Shown here: in pieces, positions 1-20,079 of the stretch
Layout: each line of letters starts with the position of its first letter
Position numbering within the stretch: the stretch's first letter is position 1
Assembly (NCBI GenBank): GCA_030068075.1
Contig: CM057832.1
Location: 78,958,502 to 79,022,501, forward strand
Length of the DNA: 64,000 nt
Direction: 5' to 3'
Source of the DNA: Paguma larvata
Lineage: Eukaryota > Chordata > Mammalia > Carnivora > Viverridae
Made by a program: the position numbers and the translations under genes
Notes under the pieces: model-generated
What the model was told of the DNA's origin: nothing
The model's input: the letters and a program-made list of their open reading frames with translations, nothing else
Databases searched by the model: none

Positions 1-470
1 CTTCAGTAGTCATGCACGACGAAAAAATACAAATTTCAAAGAATCAGCTAGGAAAGTAACTAAACAAACAAAACATCATCAATAAACAGCAACAAAAGCC
101 TGAGGAGGGAAGGACAAATGATTCAGATGCCACATCATGCTATTTAAACTGCCAGTTAACAAAAATTAAAACACATTCCACAAAAACAAAGTATAGGCCA
201 CACACTGGAAAAATAGCAGCCAAAAGAATATATCCCTGAGGAAGTCCAGAAACAGACTTACAAAGTAAAGACTTTACAACAGTTATTTTAAAAATGTTCA
301 ATGTACTAAAGAAAACCATGTCTAAATTATTAAAGGAAACTATGTCTCATTGAATAAAAAGTACTAATAGAGGAAAAAAGTATTAAAAAAGAGCCAACTA
401 GAAACTAGCCAATCCTGGAACTTGGGCCTGCACGGAGAAGACTGTAACATGTGGCTTTAAAAATCAGCAG
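1..470 (+). repeat. Old L1-type ORF1-region fragment
   Basis: A-rich sequence resembling the ORF1 region of ancient mammalian L1/HAL1 elements on the plus strand, with phrases such as CTGAGGAAGTCCAGAAACAG and a run similar to CAATGTACTAAAGAAAACCATG. No open frame survives. It lies in an SMC5 intron, antisense to the gene. Subfamily not determined. Confidence 0.5.
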
Positions 471-475
471 AATCT

Positions 476-702
476 GGGGCATCTGGGTGGCTCAGTCAGT
501 TAAGAGTTCTTCGGCTCAGGTCATAATCTCATGGTTCCGTTGAGATCGAGCCCACATGGGACTCAGTGCTGACAGCTCAGAGCCAGGGGCCTGCTTCTGA
601 TTCTGTCTCCCTCTCTTTCTGCCCCTCCCCTGGTGACGCTTGCACGCTCCCTCTCTTTCCCTCTCTCTCAAAAATAAAAAAAATAAACATTAAAAAAAAT
701 CA
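476..702 (+). mobile_element. CAN-SINE (SINEC_Fc-like), plus orientation
   Basis: tRNA-like head beginning GGGGCATCTGGGTGGCTCAG, box-B-like GATCGAGCCC, pyrimidine-rich middle, then AATAAA-like repeats and an A tail. A short direct repeat, AAATCAGCA, precedes the head and follows the tail, as expected for a target-site duplication. Confidence 0.9.
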
Positions 703-1681
703 GCAAGACTTTACTCTGAAAGAGCCAAAGGGCAACAGGAAATTCAGTCTGTGCCCTTAAAGAGCTAGCAAAACAAAAAACTGCTCAAGACGGCTCAGAA
801 GCAGCAGTTTGATAAGCACCAGGGGTATAAGAGAAGCAAATTTACAGACTCATCTTAGAACGTGTACTGAAGGGGAGGGACCTTCAGGAGCTCTCTCTAG
901 GAACAAAAGTGCTAGCAGATGCCGCAGATCCCACTGCTGCTCCACTCCCTCAGCGTGGACAGCCAGATGCTGGTCTGTCAGCACGAATACTCTCCATCTA
1001 TTTTGCTAGCATTATGTGCTCCAGGCAAGCATTCCCCTGTGGACCAGCTCACCAAACCACTGCTCCTACCCGCCATATGCTGCAGACAGCCCGAGCAGTT
1101 ACCGGTGCCACTCCAAAGTGACTCCTGCCCTCGGGGGACATAACCCCACACACCGGTACATCTGCAGTTGCAGCAGGCCAGACTCGGCTGGCTGTGCAGG
1201 GAGCAAGTTACGCCCTTTGATGCTCCAATAACTATGGCATCGAGGCTAACTGCAGACACTTAGGCTGCCGGCCAAATCCTGCCCACCAACAAGCCTGAGG
1301 CAACCTCAGGCCTCGGCATCAGCGCAGGGACCAAACCCTGCCTAATGCACCCCCACACGAATTATTTTGGGTCTCTGCAGCCAGCCAGGCTAAAGGTGAG
1401 AGAGACTCAGCCACAAGTGCAGGGCATACAGAGCCCACACAGAGGGCACTCCTGGAACACCGAATTCTGGAGACCAGAGGCGGACTGCACTACAGGGTAC
1501 CATAGGACCACCTTCTCAAGGCTATGACTTTTAAGACTAGAAGATGATCTACCTAATACATAGAAACAAACACACAGAGTTAGACAAAATGAGACAGTAA
1601 TATATCCCAAGGGAAAGAACAAGACGAAATTCACAAAGCTAAATGAAATGGAGATAAGCAACATGCCTAATAAAGAATTCA

Positions 1682-1898
1682 GGGGCACCTGGGTGGCTCG
1701 GCTGGTTAAACGTCCAACTCTAGGTTTTGGCTCAGGTAACGATCTTATGGTTCATGAGATCAAGCCCAGCATTGGGCTCTGCGCTGACAACCTGGAGTCG
1801 GCTTAGGATTCTTTCTCTCCCTCACTGACCCCTCCCTGCTCATGCTCTTTCTTTTTCTCTCTCAAAATAAACAACTAAACTTGAAAAAAAAAAAAAAA
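1682..1898 (+). mobile_element. CAN-SINE, plus, nested in old L1
   Basis: Starts GGGGCACCTGGGTGGCTCGG, ends AATAAACAACTAAACTTG plus 15 A. It interrupts old L1 ORF1-like sequence. Confidence 0.9.
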
Positions 1899-2178
1899 GG
1901 TCGCAAAAATTGGGACTTCAGAAAACAAATGATCTCAATGACAACTTCGACAAAGAACATATGACAATCAGAGCAGAAGAACTTAATAACTGAAATTAAA
2001 AATATACTAAAGGAATCAACACATTAAAGGATGTATCAATGATCTCATAAAAATGAAAAGCAATCAAGCAGAATACCAAAAAAAATTATAAATAAGTGAC
2101 AGTAGGTTAAGAGAACTCAGCAACATCATTAAGCATAACAACATTCACATTATAGGGACCCCAGAAAGAGAAGAGAGA

Positions 2179-2400
2179 GACACCTGGGTGGCTCGGTCAG
2201 TTGGGCATCTGACTTTGGCTCAGGTCATAATCTTGTAGTCCATGGGTTTGAGCCCCATGTGGCCTCTGTGCTGACAGCTCAGAGCCTGGAGGCTGCTTTA
2301 GATTCTGTGTCTCTCTCTCTGCCCCTCCCTCACTTGTGCTCAGTCTCTGTCTCTCTCTCTCAAAAATAACTAAACATTAAAAAAAAATTTAAAAAAAAGA
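2179..2400 (+). mobile_element. CAN-SINE, plus, nested in old L1
   Basis: Head GACACCTGGGTGGCTCGGTC, CT-rich middle, A-rich tail from about 2,360. The first bases of the head blend into a preceding GA-rich stretch, so the left edge is uncertain by a few bases. Confidence 0.85.
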
Positions 2401-5400
2401 AAAAGAAAAGAGGAAAAAAAGGGGAAGAAAACTTATTTTAAAAAATGACAGCTGAAAAATTTCCCAATCTGGGGAAAGACATTCAAGTCTAGGAACCACT
2501 GAGAGCCCGTAACAAGATTAACCCAAGGACCACACCAAGATATGTAATAATTAAAACACCAAAAAGTAATGATAAAGAGAAAATTTTTAGAGAAGCAAGA
2601 GAAAAATTAAATACAAAAGAAACCCCCTAAGACTATCAGCTTATTTTTCAGAAGAAACTCTGCCTGACAAAAGGGAATATCACTGATATAATCTAAGTGC
2701 TGATAAGAAAAAACTCACAACCAAGAATACTCTACCAAGCAAGCGTATTCTACTCATTTAGAATAGGAGAGTAAAACAGTTTTTCAGACAAACAAAAGTT
2801 CAATGGGTTTTCATTAAATTTAAATTTAACAGAAAAGGCCACTAACTAGAAGGAAAAGATGAAAGGAAAAACATCTCATAAAAGCAAACATATGCTAAAG
2901 GTAATAGATCAATCACTTATAAAGTCAGTATGGAGGTTAAAATACGAAAGTTAAAAATTAATCAAAGGATACCAAAATAAAAAGATGTAAAGTATGGCAT
3001 CATATACATAAAAATGTGAAGGGGGGGAGCAAAACTGCAGTGATTTTAGAATGTGTCTGAACTTAAGGAACCATCAACTTAAAATAGACTGCTACACACA
3101 TATGATGTCACACACTGAACCCAGGGGTAACCACAAATCAAAAACCTAAAATAGATACAAACAAAAACCCGGAAAGGAATACAAGCATAACAATAATGAA
3201 AGCTTCCAACCATAAGATAAGAGAGTAAGAGAAGAAGAAGTTAACAGAAGAACTACAAAAACAACCAGAAAACAATGAACAAACTGGCAGTAAGTAGATA
3301 CCTATCAATAATTACTTCAAATGTAGGATTAAGTACTCTAGTCAAAAGACACTAGACTAGATGGATTAGTCACAGGATGATTAAATGGATTAAAAGAAAA
3401 ATACCCATGTATATGCTGCCTTCGAAAAACTCACCTCAGACCTCAAGACACCTACAGACCAAAAGTGAAGGGATGGAGAAAGATATTCCATGCAAATAAA
3501 GCAGAAAAACAAAAAGGGTAGCAGTACGTAAATCAGACAAAATAGACATTAAAACAAATACTAAAGCAAGAGACAAACAAGAGCACTACACACTGATAAA
3601 GAGATCAGTCCAGCAAGAAGATATAACAATTGTAAGTATCTCTGCAACCAACTAAGGAGCTACCTAATACATAAAGTAAATATTAACAAAGTGAGAAATT
3701 AATACAATAGCAGAGGACTTTAACACCCCATCAATGGGTAAGATCATCCAGACCCCCCCCCCAAAAAAAAAAGAATCAACAAAGAAACAGTAGCTCTGAT
3801 CAACACTTAGACTAGATGGAACTAATTGATATACAAAATACATTCAATCCGAAAACAGAATATACATTCTTTTCAAGTGAACATGGAACATTCTCCAGAA
3901 TAGATCACACTGGGCTATAAAACAAGTCTCAATAAATTTAAGAAGACTGAAATCATATCGAGCACCTTTTCTGACTACAATGGTATAAAATTAGAAATCC
4001 ATTACAAGAAAATCTGGAAAGAACATAAGCACATAGATGCTAAACAAAATGCTACTTAACAATGAACGGGTCAACCAGGAAATTATTCAGGAAATAAAAA
4101 AAAACACACGGAGGCAAAAGAAAATGAAAACACAATGGGCCAAAATCTTTGGAACGCAGTAAAAGCAGTTCTAAGAGGGAATTTTATAGTGATACAGGGC
4201 CTATCGCCAGAAGGAAAATCTCAAACAACCTAAACTTACACTAAAAGGAGCTAGAACAAAGCAAGCCCAAAGCTAGTAAAAGGAAGAAAATAATAAAGAT
4301 GAAAGTAGAAATAAATGAAATATAGAAGGATAAAAAAAGATAAAAGAAACCAAGAGCTGCTTCTTTGAAAAGATAAAAGAAAATCAGTAAATCTTTAGCT
4401 AGACTCGTCAAGAAAAAAAAAGAAAGGACTCAAATAAAACCTGAAGTGAAAGAAATAACTGACACCACGGAAATACAAAGAATAAGAAAATATTATGAAA
4501 CATTATAGGCCAACAAATAGGATAACCTAGGAGGAATGGATAAATGCCTGGAAACGTATAATTTCCCAAAACTGAATCAGGAAGAAACATAAAATTCAAA
4601 CAGACCAACTACGAGTAATGAAATTGAATCACTACTCAAAAATCTCCCAGCAAACAAGGCCAGGACCAGATGGCTTCACAGGTGAAATCTACCACACATT
4701 TAAAGAGCTAATAACTATTCTCGAACTATTCCAAAAATTGGAACAGGAAAGAAAAGCTCCAAATTCATTCTATAAGGCCAACATTTCACTAACCAAGCAA
4801 CCAACAAACAAAAAAACTACAGGCCAGTATCTGATAAATACAGACACAAAATCCTCAACAAAGTACAGTATTAGCAATCCAAATTCAACAACACATTAAA
4901 AGGATCATTCACCATGACCAAGTGGAGGTTATTCCATGGATGCAAGGGTGATTCAATATTTGCAAATCAATGTGATAGATCATATTAACAAAAGTATAAA
5001 AATATCACCATCTCAAAACATGCAGAAAAAACATGTGACAAAACACAACATCCATCCATGTTTAGCGAGAAACATACCTCAACATAATAAAGACTATCTA
5101 TGAAACACCCATATCTAACATCATACTCAATGAAAAAATGAAAGCTTTTCCTTTAAGATCAAGAACAAGAAAAAGACATCCATACCACTTTTATTCAACA
5201 TAATACTGGAAGCTGTAGCTGCAACAATCAAATAAGAAAAGTAAAAGACTTTGAACTGGTAAAAGAAGTAAAAATTGTCACTATTCACAGATGGCATGAC
5301 AATAATATATAGAAAACCCTAACGCCTCCACCAAAAAAACTGTTAGAACTGATAAGTGAATTCAGTAAAGATGTAAAATACAAAATTAATATAAAGAAAT

Positions 5401-7197
5401 CTGTTACATTTCCATACACATAAAGGGGCAAAAAGAGAAATTCAGAAAACGATCCCGTTTATAACTGCACCCCCAAAATATAAAATACCTAGGAATAAAT
5501 TTAACCAAGGAGGTGAAAGAAGTACACTCTGGAAACTCTAAGACATTGATGAAAGAACCCAAAGGCGACACAAATAAGACAGACCATGCTCATGGAACGG
5601 AAGAATTCATGTCATTCAATTGTTATATTATCCAAAAACTATCTACAGATTCAGTGCAATCCCTATGAAAATACCAAGAGCATTTTCCACAGAACTAGAA
5701 CAAATAACTCTAAACTTTGTATGGAAACACAAAAGATCTTGAATAGCCAAAGAAAATTTGAGAGAAAGCCAAGTTGGAGGTATCCCAATCCCAGATTTTA
5801 GGATTTACTACACAGCTAGAGTAATCAAAACAGTCCAAAAAATAGGCACCACACACAAAATAAACTAAAAATGGATTAAATTACCTAAATGTGAGACCTG
5901 AAACCATAAAATTCCTAGAAGATAGCACAAGCAGTAATCCCTTTGACGTTGTCCTTAGCAACATATTTATGGCTACATCTCCTCAGGCAAGGGAAAACAA
6001 AAGCAAAAATAAACTATTGGGCCTACTGGTGTACCAAATACTACCACTGGTATACCAAAACAAAAAGCTTTTGCACAGTGAAGGAAACTATCAACAAAAC
6101 AAAGAGGCAATCTAGTGAACAGAAAGATGTTTGCATGTAATACAAGGTTCATATTCAATCCAATAAAAGGTTAATATCCAAAATATATAAAGATCTTATG
6201 CAACTCAACACCAAACACACACACACACAACAACCACAACCACCACCAACCTGATTAAAACATGGGCAGAGAATCTGAACAGACATTTTCCCAAAGCCGA
6301 CATACAAATGGCCAAAAGAAACATAAAAAGGTGCTCAACATCACTCACCATCAAGGAAATGCAAATCAAAACCACAATGAGTAAACACTTCACCCAGTCA
6401 CAAAGGTTAGTATCAAACAGTAATAAGTGTTGGCAAGGATATAACCATTGTGCTCTGGTGGTAGAAATATACAGTGGTGCAACCACTGTGGACAACAGCA
6501 TACAGGTTTCCCTAAAACTCAAAAAATAGGAACAGTATAAGATCCAGTAATTCCACCACCCAAAGAAAACGAAAAAACTAGTTTAAAAATATATATACAC
6601 TCCTATGTTTACCATAGCATTATTTACAATAGGCAAAATATGGAAGCAACCTAAGTGTCCGTCCGTAAATGAATGGATAAAGAAGATGCACACACACACG
6701 CGCGCGCACACACACGCACACACACACAGGAATATTACTTAGCCATAAAAAAGAACGAGATCTTGCCATTTACAACAACATAAATGGACTTAGAAGGCAT
6801 TAGCTAAATAAGTCAAAGTAAATGCCATATGATTTCACCTATATATGGAATCTAAAAAACAAACACAAATGAACAAAGACTCTTAAGTACAAAAAACAAA
6901 CTGATGGTTGCCAGAAAGGAGGTGAGTGGGTGATGGGTGAGAGAAAGGGGATTAAGGAGATAAAAACCTCCAGTTATGAAATAAACCACAGATATGAAAA
7001 GAACATAAGGAAACCAGTCAATAATACTAGAATAACATCATATGATAATAGATGGTGAATACACTTACCATGGTAAGCAAGGAGTAATATACAGAATTGT
7101 TAAATCAATATGTTGTACACCTGAAACTAATGTAACGTTGTATGTTAATATTTACTTAAGTAAGACCAGGGAAAACCCATGATCCACAAGAAATGTA

Positions 7198-7413
7198 TTT
7201 TAATTTTTTTCAACATTTATTTTTGAGAAACAAAGAGAGACAAGAGTGTGAGCAGGGGAGGGGCAGAGAGAGAGGGAGACACAGAATCGGAAGCAGGCTC
7301 CAGGCTCTGAGCTGTCAGCACAGAGTCCAACATGGGGCTCGAACCCACGAACAGTGAGATCATGACCTGAGTGGAAGCGGGACGCTAAACCGACTGAGTC
7401 CCCCAGGCACCCT
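7198..7413 (-). mobile_element. CAN-SINE, minus orientation
   Basis: Poly-T then CAACATTTATTTTTGAGAAA at the left, and the reversed head CCCCCAGGCACCC at the right end. It abuts the 3' end of the old L1. Confidence 0.9.
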
Positions 7414-7504
7414 AGGAAACACATCTTAGATCTGAAGGACACAACTAGGTTTAAAGTAAAAGGATGAAACTTTATATAGTCAAACAGAACTCTTCATTTC
7501 CCCT

Positions 7505-7905
7505 TTCCTAACAATCCTCATTTCAGTAAAAGGAACCACTATCCATCCAATTGTGAAGTCAAAAGGTTAGATGTGATCCTCAATTCCGCCACAATTCAAT
7601 CCTTCTATCTACTCCCTCGGCAAATTCTGTGGCTCAGTTTTCTAAATCTGCTTGTCAACTGCTACCACATGAGGGGAAGCCACCCTCCTCACATGCCTCT
7701 CTCCTTTTTTGTCCCACATAGTCCTTTCTCCTTAAGGCAATCCTGAGGGTTCTTAAGAAATACGTGAAAGAATTTTTTTCTCCGGCTTAAAAACTTTTAA
7801 CGCCCTGAGTTTCTCACAGTATTCAGAATCAAATTTAATTTCCCTTCTTTTTTCTTCAAGGGCCTGCCTATCTCACATATCTGCTACTTCTCAGGAGCAA
7901 TACTG
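7505..7905 (+). repeat. L2-like LINE fragment
   Basis: Weak similarity to the L2 3' half: GTGATCCTCAATTCC, then CTGCTACCAC, then a CTTAAAAACTTTTAACGCCC segment followed by an AAGGGCCTGCCTATC-type phrase. Diverged and truncated. Confidence 0.4.
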
Positions 7906-7939
7906 GGACTCATGGGACACCAAGGAAAGATTGTCAAAG

Positions 7940-9250
7940 TGTTAAGAAAAAACAATTCAGAAATCTGATTCAGCAATATTAATATTACAGAATGAGTGCA
8001 AAAAATGTATTTTCCAACACACAAGGACTTGGAAAGTTCATTACCCAAAGCCTCTCTCTACAACACCCATGTAAGACATCCAGCAAGAAAAAAAATAAAA
8101 AATCCACCTTCTAAGAGGCAGAAGTATGATATAAGAAGTAATACGATCAAATAAACAAATAAAACATATTAAGTTTTAATAACCACAGATGGTAAAAAAT
8201 AACATTTTAAATAACTGACAAGTAAAATTTCTGAGGATACTGACATGGAGTGGAGGAAGAGAAAGTATCTTAATTAAGTAGAATTAAAATGCAGATAACT
8301 TCCAAAAACATGCTATTTAAACTTTAAGAGTAATCAGGAAAATAGGCTTAGAATATATAACTTTAGAGAAAAAAATGGAATAAGAAAACCTTTACCAATA
8401 GCAACAGAAAGTAGGAAGGGAAACAGGAGAAATCAAACAAAAAGCAGAGTAAGTAGAAAACAACAGTAAATAGAACTGGTTCAACTCGCTTACTGTATGA
8501 AAAAGTGTCAACACACGAAATTAACAAAAAGTGCAAAACAAAACCCAATATGTACTACTTACAAGCAGATCAAATAAATCAAAACATGATGCAAAAGTAA
8601 AAGTTTTAAGATCTAGGAAGCAAAAACTAATATAATTTTGAGGCAAAATAGACAAATCTACACTCGCAGAAGGTATTTCACTTTAAAAATGGATAAATCA
8701 GGTAGGTGGAAAAGTACGTAGAATATTTGCATAATATAAGCATAGTAAACCTGTTCTAACGCATATAAGTATATTCATACACACCTAAAGACTGAATACA
8801 TTCTTTTTGAATATACACCGAACATGTATAAAATCAAATATAAAAGTCCAAAGAGATCTCAAAATATCTACAATTAAGTTGACATTTATTAACCATCAAG
8901 GAAAAGAATTAGAACTCTACATTAAGGTTTTGAAATTCCATATTCATAGACATTAAAACAGTAAGAATTCCTGTATAACCTTAAATGAATGAAAATGTTA
9001 AAATGAAAATATAAAATCTTAAACAGAAAAGCAAGAAATGCACTTATTAACACATAGGTAATGCAGCCAAGTGATAAACAGAAAAATATATCCCAAAATG
9101 TTATTAAAAGTTAATAAAGGTTAAAAATGAAATACCTTCTAAAAATGACAAGCCCTAACAAATACGTTAGGCCAAAAAAGATAATAAATTTTAAGCCAAT
9201 CTCACATGGTGCAAAAAATCCTAAGTACAAGATTTTCTAGCTGAATCGAG
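7940..9250 (+). repeat. Old L1/HAL1-like A-rich sequence
   Basis: A-rich plus-strand sequence with phrases typical of ancient L1 ORF2, such as AAAGTCCAAAGAGATCTCAA and ACATTTATTAACCATC around 8,850-8,900. No coding frame remains. It lies in the SMC5 intron following exon 8. Confidence 0.4.
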
Positions 9251-10430
<1,180 letters not shown>

Positions 10431-10798
10431 CTATAAGATTGAACCAGAAGGAGCGGAATTTAGTTAAAATCTCGAGCAACCAAATTATGTGGCCCCACCC
10501 ATCCAAATATTAAGTTAACCCACAATGCTTTTTCATTATTTCTTTCAAACCAAATTCATAATCACCAAAAATACTAATTACTTGCAAATCTATAAAGTTA
10601 TTCCTAGTAATATTAAAAATAGCTGCAGCAATATATATACATATGTTTCTTTATTTCTTCACATTTATTACCTGATCCTAAAAATAATCCTATTAGGAAA
10701 GCAGGGGTCCATAGTTTAAACCATTCTCAAAATCTCTGATTCCAAAATCTCCCTAAAGTTAAAAACCATGAGCATAAAAATTTTTAATTTAGGTTCGA

Positions 10799-11013
10799 AA
10801 TTTTTTTTAAGTTTATTTTTACAGAGAGAGAAAGAAAGAGAATGTGTGAGTGTGCATGGGCGGGGCAGAGAGAGAGGGAGAGAGAATCCCAAGCAGGCTT
10901 GGCACTGGCAGCTCAGAGCCCGATGTGGGGGTCAAACTCAGAAACCCTGAGATCATGACCTCAGCCAAAACCAAGAGTCAGTTGCTTAACTGACTGAGCC
11001 ACCTAAGTGTCCC
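10799..11013 (-). mobile_element. CAN-SINE, minus orientation
   Basis: Starts with T-rich AAGTTTATTTTTACAGAGAG and ends GAGCCACCTAAGTGTCCC (reversed head). Flanks TTTAGGTTCGAAATTT and TTAGGTTTAAATTT look like a decayed duplication. It sits about 390 bp from exon 7, in intron 7. Confidence 0.85.
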
Positions 11014-11278
11014 TTAGGTTTAAATTTTTTTAACACATTTTTTAGTAAACTGAATATTCCATGTGCCATTATACTATTCATTTTAAGAAACACGAGGTTT
11101 TCTGTAATGACCTCACAAAAGGAGTTCAGTGCTTCTAGGAACACCACTCCGAATCCTCTTGTAATTAAAACAATCACATTTCAGTTTTCCCTTTTGTATC
11201 TCGGAATTTCTATAAAGTCGAAACTGTCCAACAGTGATGATTAGACCCTGAGAGCCCTGTGGTGGCCAAATTCAGTTA

Positions 11279-13055
<1,777 letters not shown>

Positions 13056-13537
13056 CTAAAACAAATACATAACAATTCGCTTAAGTGAAAAGACAACAGG
13101 TCAAATCTTTTAGTAATGAAAAACAGACAAGGCTAGCACAATTTAAAATAAAGAATTTCACAGGAGTTCTTAAGAACTGTGTAAAACCAACATGCATACC
13201 TGAGCTCTGGTCTAGGCAACTGTGAGGAAGCCCTACCACAGCTCTGAACCTCAACTCTTCCTGCCTAAAGAGAAGACAGGTATCTGCCCCACTCACCTCA
13301 AGGGCAGAAGCGATGTACTTACTATAAGCGCAAGTTCAACAAAAGCTATAAAAAGTAGTATTATTGTATGTTATGAACACCCATGACTTAAGGACTAAGA
13401 GAGGAGACGAAGGAGGGTAAAATCTGGCCTTCCGACTGAGAGTTCACTAACACAAAGATGTACTCAGAACCTAGTACAATACGTGCTTGCATTCTTTCAG
13501 AGGATGGCAGAGGGCTCGGTGAGTGTTTCAGATGGAG
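13056..13537 (-). other. SMC5 intron 5, part next to exon 6
   Basis: No recognisable repeat or functional element. The remainder of the intron is the Tigger element and 13,987-14,713. Confidence 0.6.
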
Positions 13538-13986
13538 TATGGTAGTCCCTCCCCTTGTTTGTGGGGAATAAAGCCCAAAACCACTGGATGATGCCCGAAA
13601 CCACCATAGTACCAAACCCTATATATCTGGTTTTCCCTGTACATGCATACCTAGGATAAAACTTAATTTATAAATGAGACACAGAGACAAACTGTAAGAG
13701 GATAGAATAACTGTAACAATATGCTGTAATAAAAGTCATGTGGATGTGGTCTCTCTCAAAATATCGTACTGTTGTCACCCTTCTTCTTGTGATGACTGAC
13801 ATGAGATGATAAAATGTCACGTGGAGTGAGGTGACCAACAGAGGCACTGGGACGTAACGTCAGACTACTGCTGACCTTGTAACAATACATCAGGAGGATC
13901 ATCTGCTTCTGGACCGCGAGTGACGGCAGGTAACTGAAATGGCAGGTAACTAAAAGCATGAATGGGGGGGGGGGGTATCTACTGTA
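13538..13986. mobile_element. Tigger-like non-autonomous DNA transposon (about 450 bp)
   Basis: The left end reads TGGTAGTCCCTCCCCTT and the right end is a G run then TATCTACTGTA, which is roughly its inverse complement, giving degenerate terminal inverted repeats next to TA. The interior (AAACCACTGGATGATGCCCG, GTACCAAACCCTATATAT, CATCTGCTTCTGGACCGCG) resembles a widespread mammalian Tc1/mariner-derived repeat. No transposase frame. The right repeat contains a run of G beginning near 13,964. Family level is uncertain. Confidence 0.6.
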
Positions 13987-17449
<3,463 letters not shown>

Positions 17450-17718
17450 ATACACAAAACCAAAGTATCAAGAGTAAGACCTACCAGAAATAACATAGAA
17501 TCATACTGGAATTAATGGACAAGTACAAAATAAGTATATTCACTGTATTTCAAGAAATAGAAGATGGAAAATATTTACTTATCTAATCTGAAAAAGAACC
17601 AAAAGGAAATGGACTAGAATGGAGTACAAATACATAAAAAGATGAATATGAAGGATGCAAAGAGACACAGATGACTGAATAAAAGAGCCTAAGATTTGCC
17701 TAATAAGAGTTCCAGAAG

Positions 17719-17954
17719 CACCTGGGTGGCTCAGTCGGTTAAGACCTAACTTTGGCTCAGGTCATGATCTCACAGCTCATGGGTTCGAGCCCCACGGTGG
17801 GCTCTGTGCTGACAGTTCAGAGACTGGAGTCTGCTTCGGATTCTGTGTCTCCACCTCTCAGCCCCTCCCCCACTCACGCTCTGTCTCTCTCTTTCTCTCT
17901 CTCTCTCTCTCAAAAATAAACATTAAAAAAAAAAAAAAAAAAACAACAAAAAAC
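17719..17954 (+). mobile_element. CAN-SINE with intact target duplication, plus
   Basis: Head GCACCTGGGTGGCTCAGTCG, long CT tract, AAAATAAACATT and an A tail of about 19. Perfect direct repeats AGTTCCAGAAG at 17,708-17,718 and 17,955-17,965 mark the insertion. Confidence 0.95.
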
Positions 17955-18225
17955 AGTTCCAGAAGGAAAGGAGACAGTGAATGGTTCAGAGGCAATATAT
18001 GAAGAGATAAGAGATAAGAATTTTCCAAATCATAAATTTAAGAAGCTCACTAAATCCCAAGCAAAATAAATAAAAAATAAATCCACATCTAAATATATAA
18101 AGCTATAAAACACCAAAACCTGAGATAGGATTTTAAAAACCACTTGAGAAAAAGAGAAACTAAGATCGGATTCGCATCTGAAGACAATGGAATTATACTT
18201 CGCATATGTTGAGAAAAGACTTATT

Positions 18226-18430
18226 GGGGCACCCGGGTGGCTCAGTCAGTTGAGTGCCTGACTTTGGCTCAGGTCATGATCTTGCAGTTTGTACGTTTGA
18301 GTCCCACACTGGGATCACTGCTATCACCCTGTCAGCAGAGCCTGCTTCAGATCCTCTGTTCCCTTCTCTCTGCCCCTCTCCTGATTGCACTCTCCCAAAA
18401 ATAAATAAACTTTAAAAAAAAAAAAGAAAA
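18226..18430 (+). mobile_element. CAN-SINE, plus
   Basis: Head GGGGCACCCGGGTGGCTCAG, tail AAATAAATAAAC plus A/G-rich end. Flanks AGAAAAGACTTAT and GAAAAAAGACCTATC are a slightly diverged target duplication. Confidence 0.92.
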
Positions 18431-20079
18431 GAAAAAAGACCTATCAGGGTAGACTTTTATATCCAGCATAAACATCTTTCAAGATTGACAGCAAAAGATC
18501 ATCATTTTCAGACAAAAACTGAGTATTCCACTAGAAGATCCCCATTAAAGAAAACTTTAAAAAGTCCCCTGGCAGAAAGAAAGTGAACCCAGAGGAAGTA
18601 ACAAAAAGCAAAGCAACTTTTTAAAAAAAAAAAAAAAAAAAAAAGGTAATTCTAAACAAACAATAACCATTATTATAGCTAGTATGTCTTAAAGAGTTTA
18701 AAAGATAGAATTAAAATAGTTCAGAGAAGCTATTCAAATAAAAGTAATCTAAGGTCTTTATTCAATAGGAAAATAAAGACATCTAGGTCTAGACTCAAAT
18801 TCAAATATCTATGTTAAAAATTCTAAGAACCACTAAAACAAGAATGAATAATTTCTGAAACAGTAAAGAAAATATTAAAACAAACAAAAAGCCAAAGGCA
18901 AGAGAGAAAAGAAATACTGTTCTAAAATAAAAAGCATGGAATAAGGCAGTAAAAATAACTCCGAAAATGTAAGTCATTTAATACATGTAATGGATCATAT
19001 GCATTATGTAGAAAGAAATATAAACAACACCAGTTATACTTGTTCAAATGAGATACTAAAGGTGTAAAAACCTTGAAATAAATGAAGAAAATCTGAAAAA
19101 TACTTTAAAAAGAAAGCTGCTACATTAGTGGCAAATTAAACAGATCCTAAGGGTAATGCATCAAAAGACAAAGAAGTCAGTATGTAACAACAGAAAGTTC
19201 AAATCACTAGGAAGATCTAACAATTAGAATCTTGGCTGCAACTAATAATGTCCTGAAAATACATACAGCAAAAACTGACAGGATGATGCTGACAAATCTA
19301 CATAGAGGTACAATGTAATATGCTTTTCTCAGTAATTAAAGAATCGATCTGATGACTAGATTAAAAAATATACAAGATTTAAAAATATAATCCATCAGTT
19401 GAACTAATGGACAAGTAGAGAACAATGCACATAACAAGAGTGAAATACTCATTCTTTCAACCCAGTGGGTAACAATTATGAAAGCTCACTATGATAAATA
19501 TGCCTTGACAAATGTTAAAGGGTTGGTAACATGACCTATATATAACTATATATAATATAGTAGTATTATTTATTTTTTATAATAGCACATGTGTAACTAT
19601 ATATTATTTATAATATATATATTGTCTACTACAGTACTATCATGAAAGTGGGAATCAGTACTAAAATATAACACGAAAGGCACTACATCAGAACTTCTAA
19701 TTATGAACTCATAAAGAAAATGAAGAAAATATTCAGAACTGAAAAATAGGAAAATGCTTTATATACCAAAACTTGGGAGACAGAGCTAAAGCAGTATTGA
19801 GAGGGAAAATTTTAACCTGTTTATATTAGGGAAAATAAAAGACTACACATATGTACAATAAATATCCATTTCAAGAAATCAGAAAAAGAGCAAAAAAACC
19901 CCAAAAGTTTAAAGAACAATCGGTAAAGATATATATAGAAATTAATGAAACAGAAAACAATGATTTAACAGAGAAACAACAACGCAGAAGTCAATTAATT
20001 GAAAAGACTAATAAAACCGACATCAAATTTTTCAAATCAAGGGGGAAAAAACAAAGGAGTTTAATTCTACATCAGAAGA

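Larger units (their letters stand above)
705..7160 (+). repeat. Ancient near full-length L1 (L1MA-like), decayed
   Basis: A plus-strand old L1, antisense to SMC5. About 705-1,550 resembles an L1MA 5'UTR, 1,560-2,950 resembles ORF1, and 3,300-6,530 is ORF2. ORF2 scraps can be read: 4,618-4,899 contains RPGPDGFTGEIYHTFKELI (reverse transcriptase region) and 6,308-6,529 contains [13 protein letters not shown] (C-terminal region). The 3' end, about 6,900-7,160, has the L1MA-type ending with TTGTACACCTGAAACTAATG. Many stops and frameshifts make it dead. SINEs at 1,682 and 2,179 are nested in it, so they are younger. A CA/CG run at 6,690-6,728 and a CA run near 6,217 fall inside. Confidence 0.75.
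17450..20070 (+). repeat. Old L1/HAL1 remnant, plus strand
   Basis: A-rich sequence with ORF1-like phrases (CTTTTATATCCAGCATAAAC, CATTTTCAGACAAAAACTGAG near 18,450-18,530) and ORF2-like phrases further right (ATTGAGAGGGAAAATTTTAA, GAAATTAATGAAACAGAAAA near 19,800-19,960). No usable frame. An A22 homopolymer occurs at about 18,622-18,644 and an AT-rich, self-complementary stretch at 19,535-19,625. Interrupted by the SINEs at 17,719 and 18,226. Confidence 0.55.
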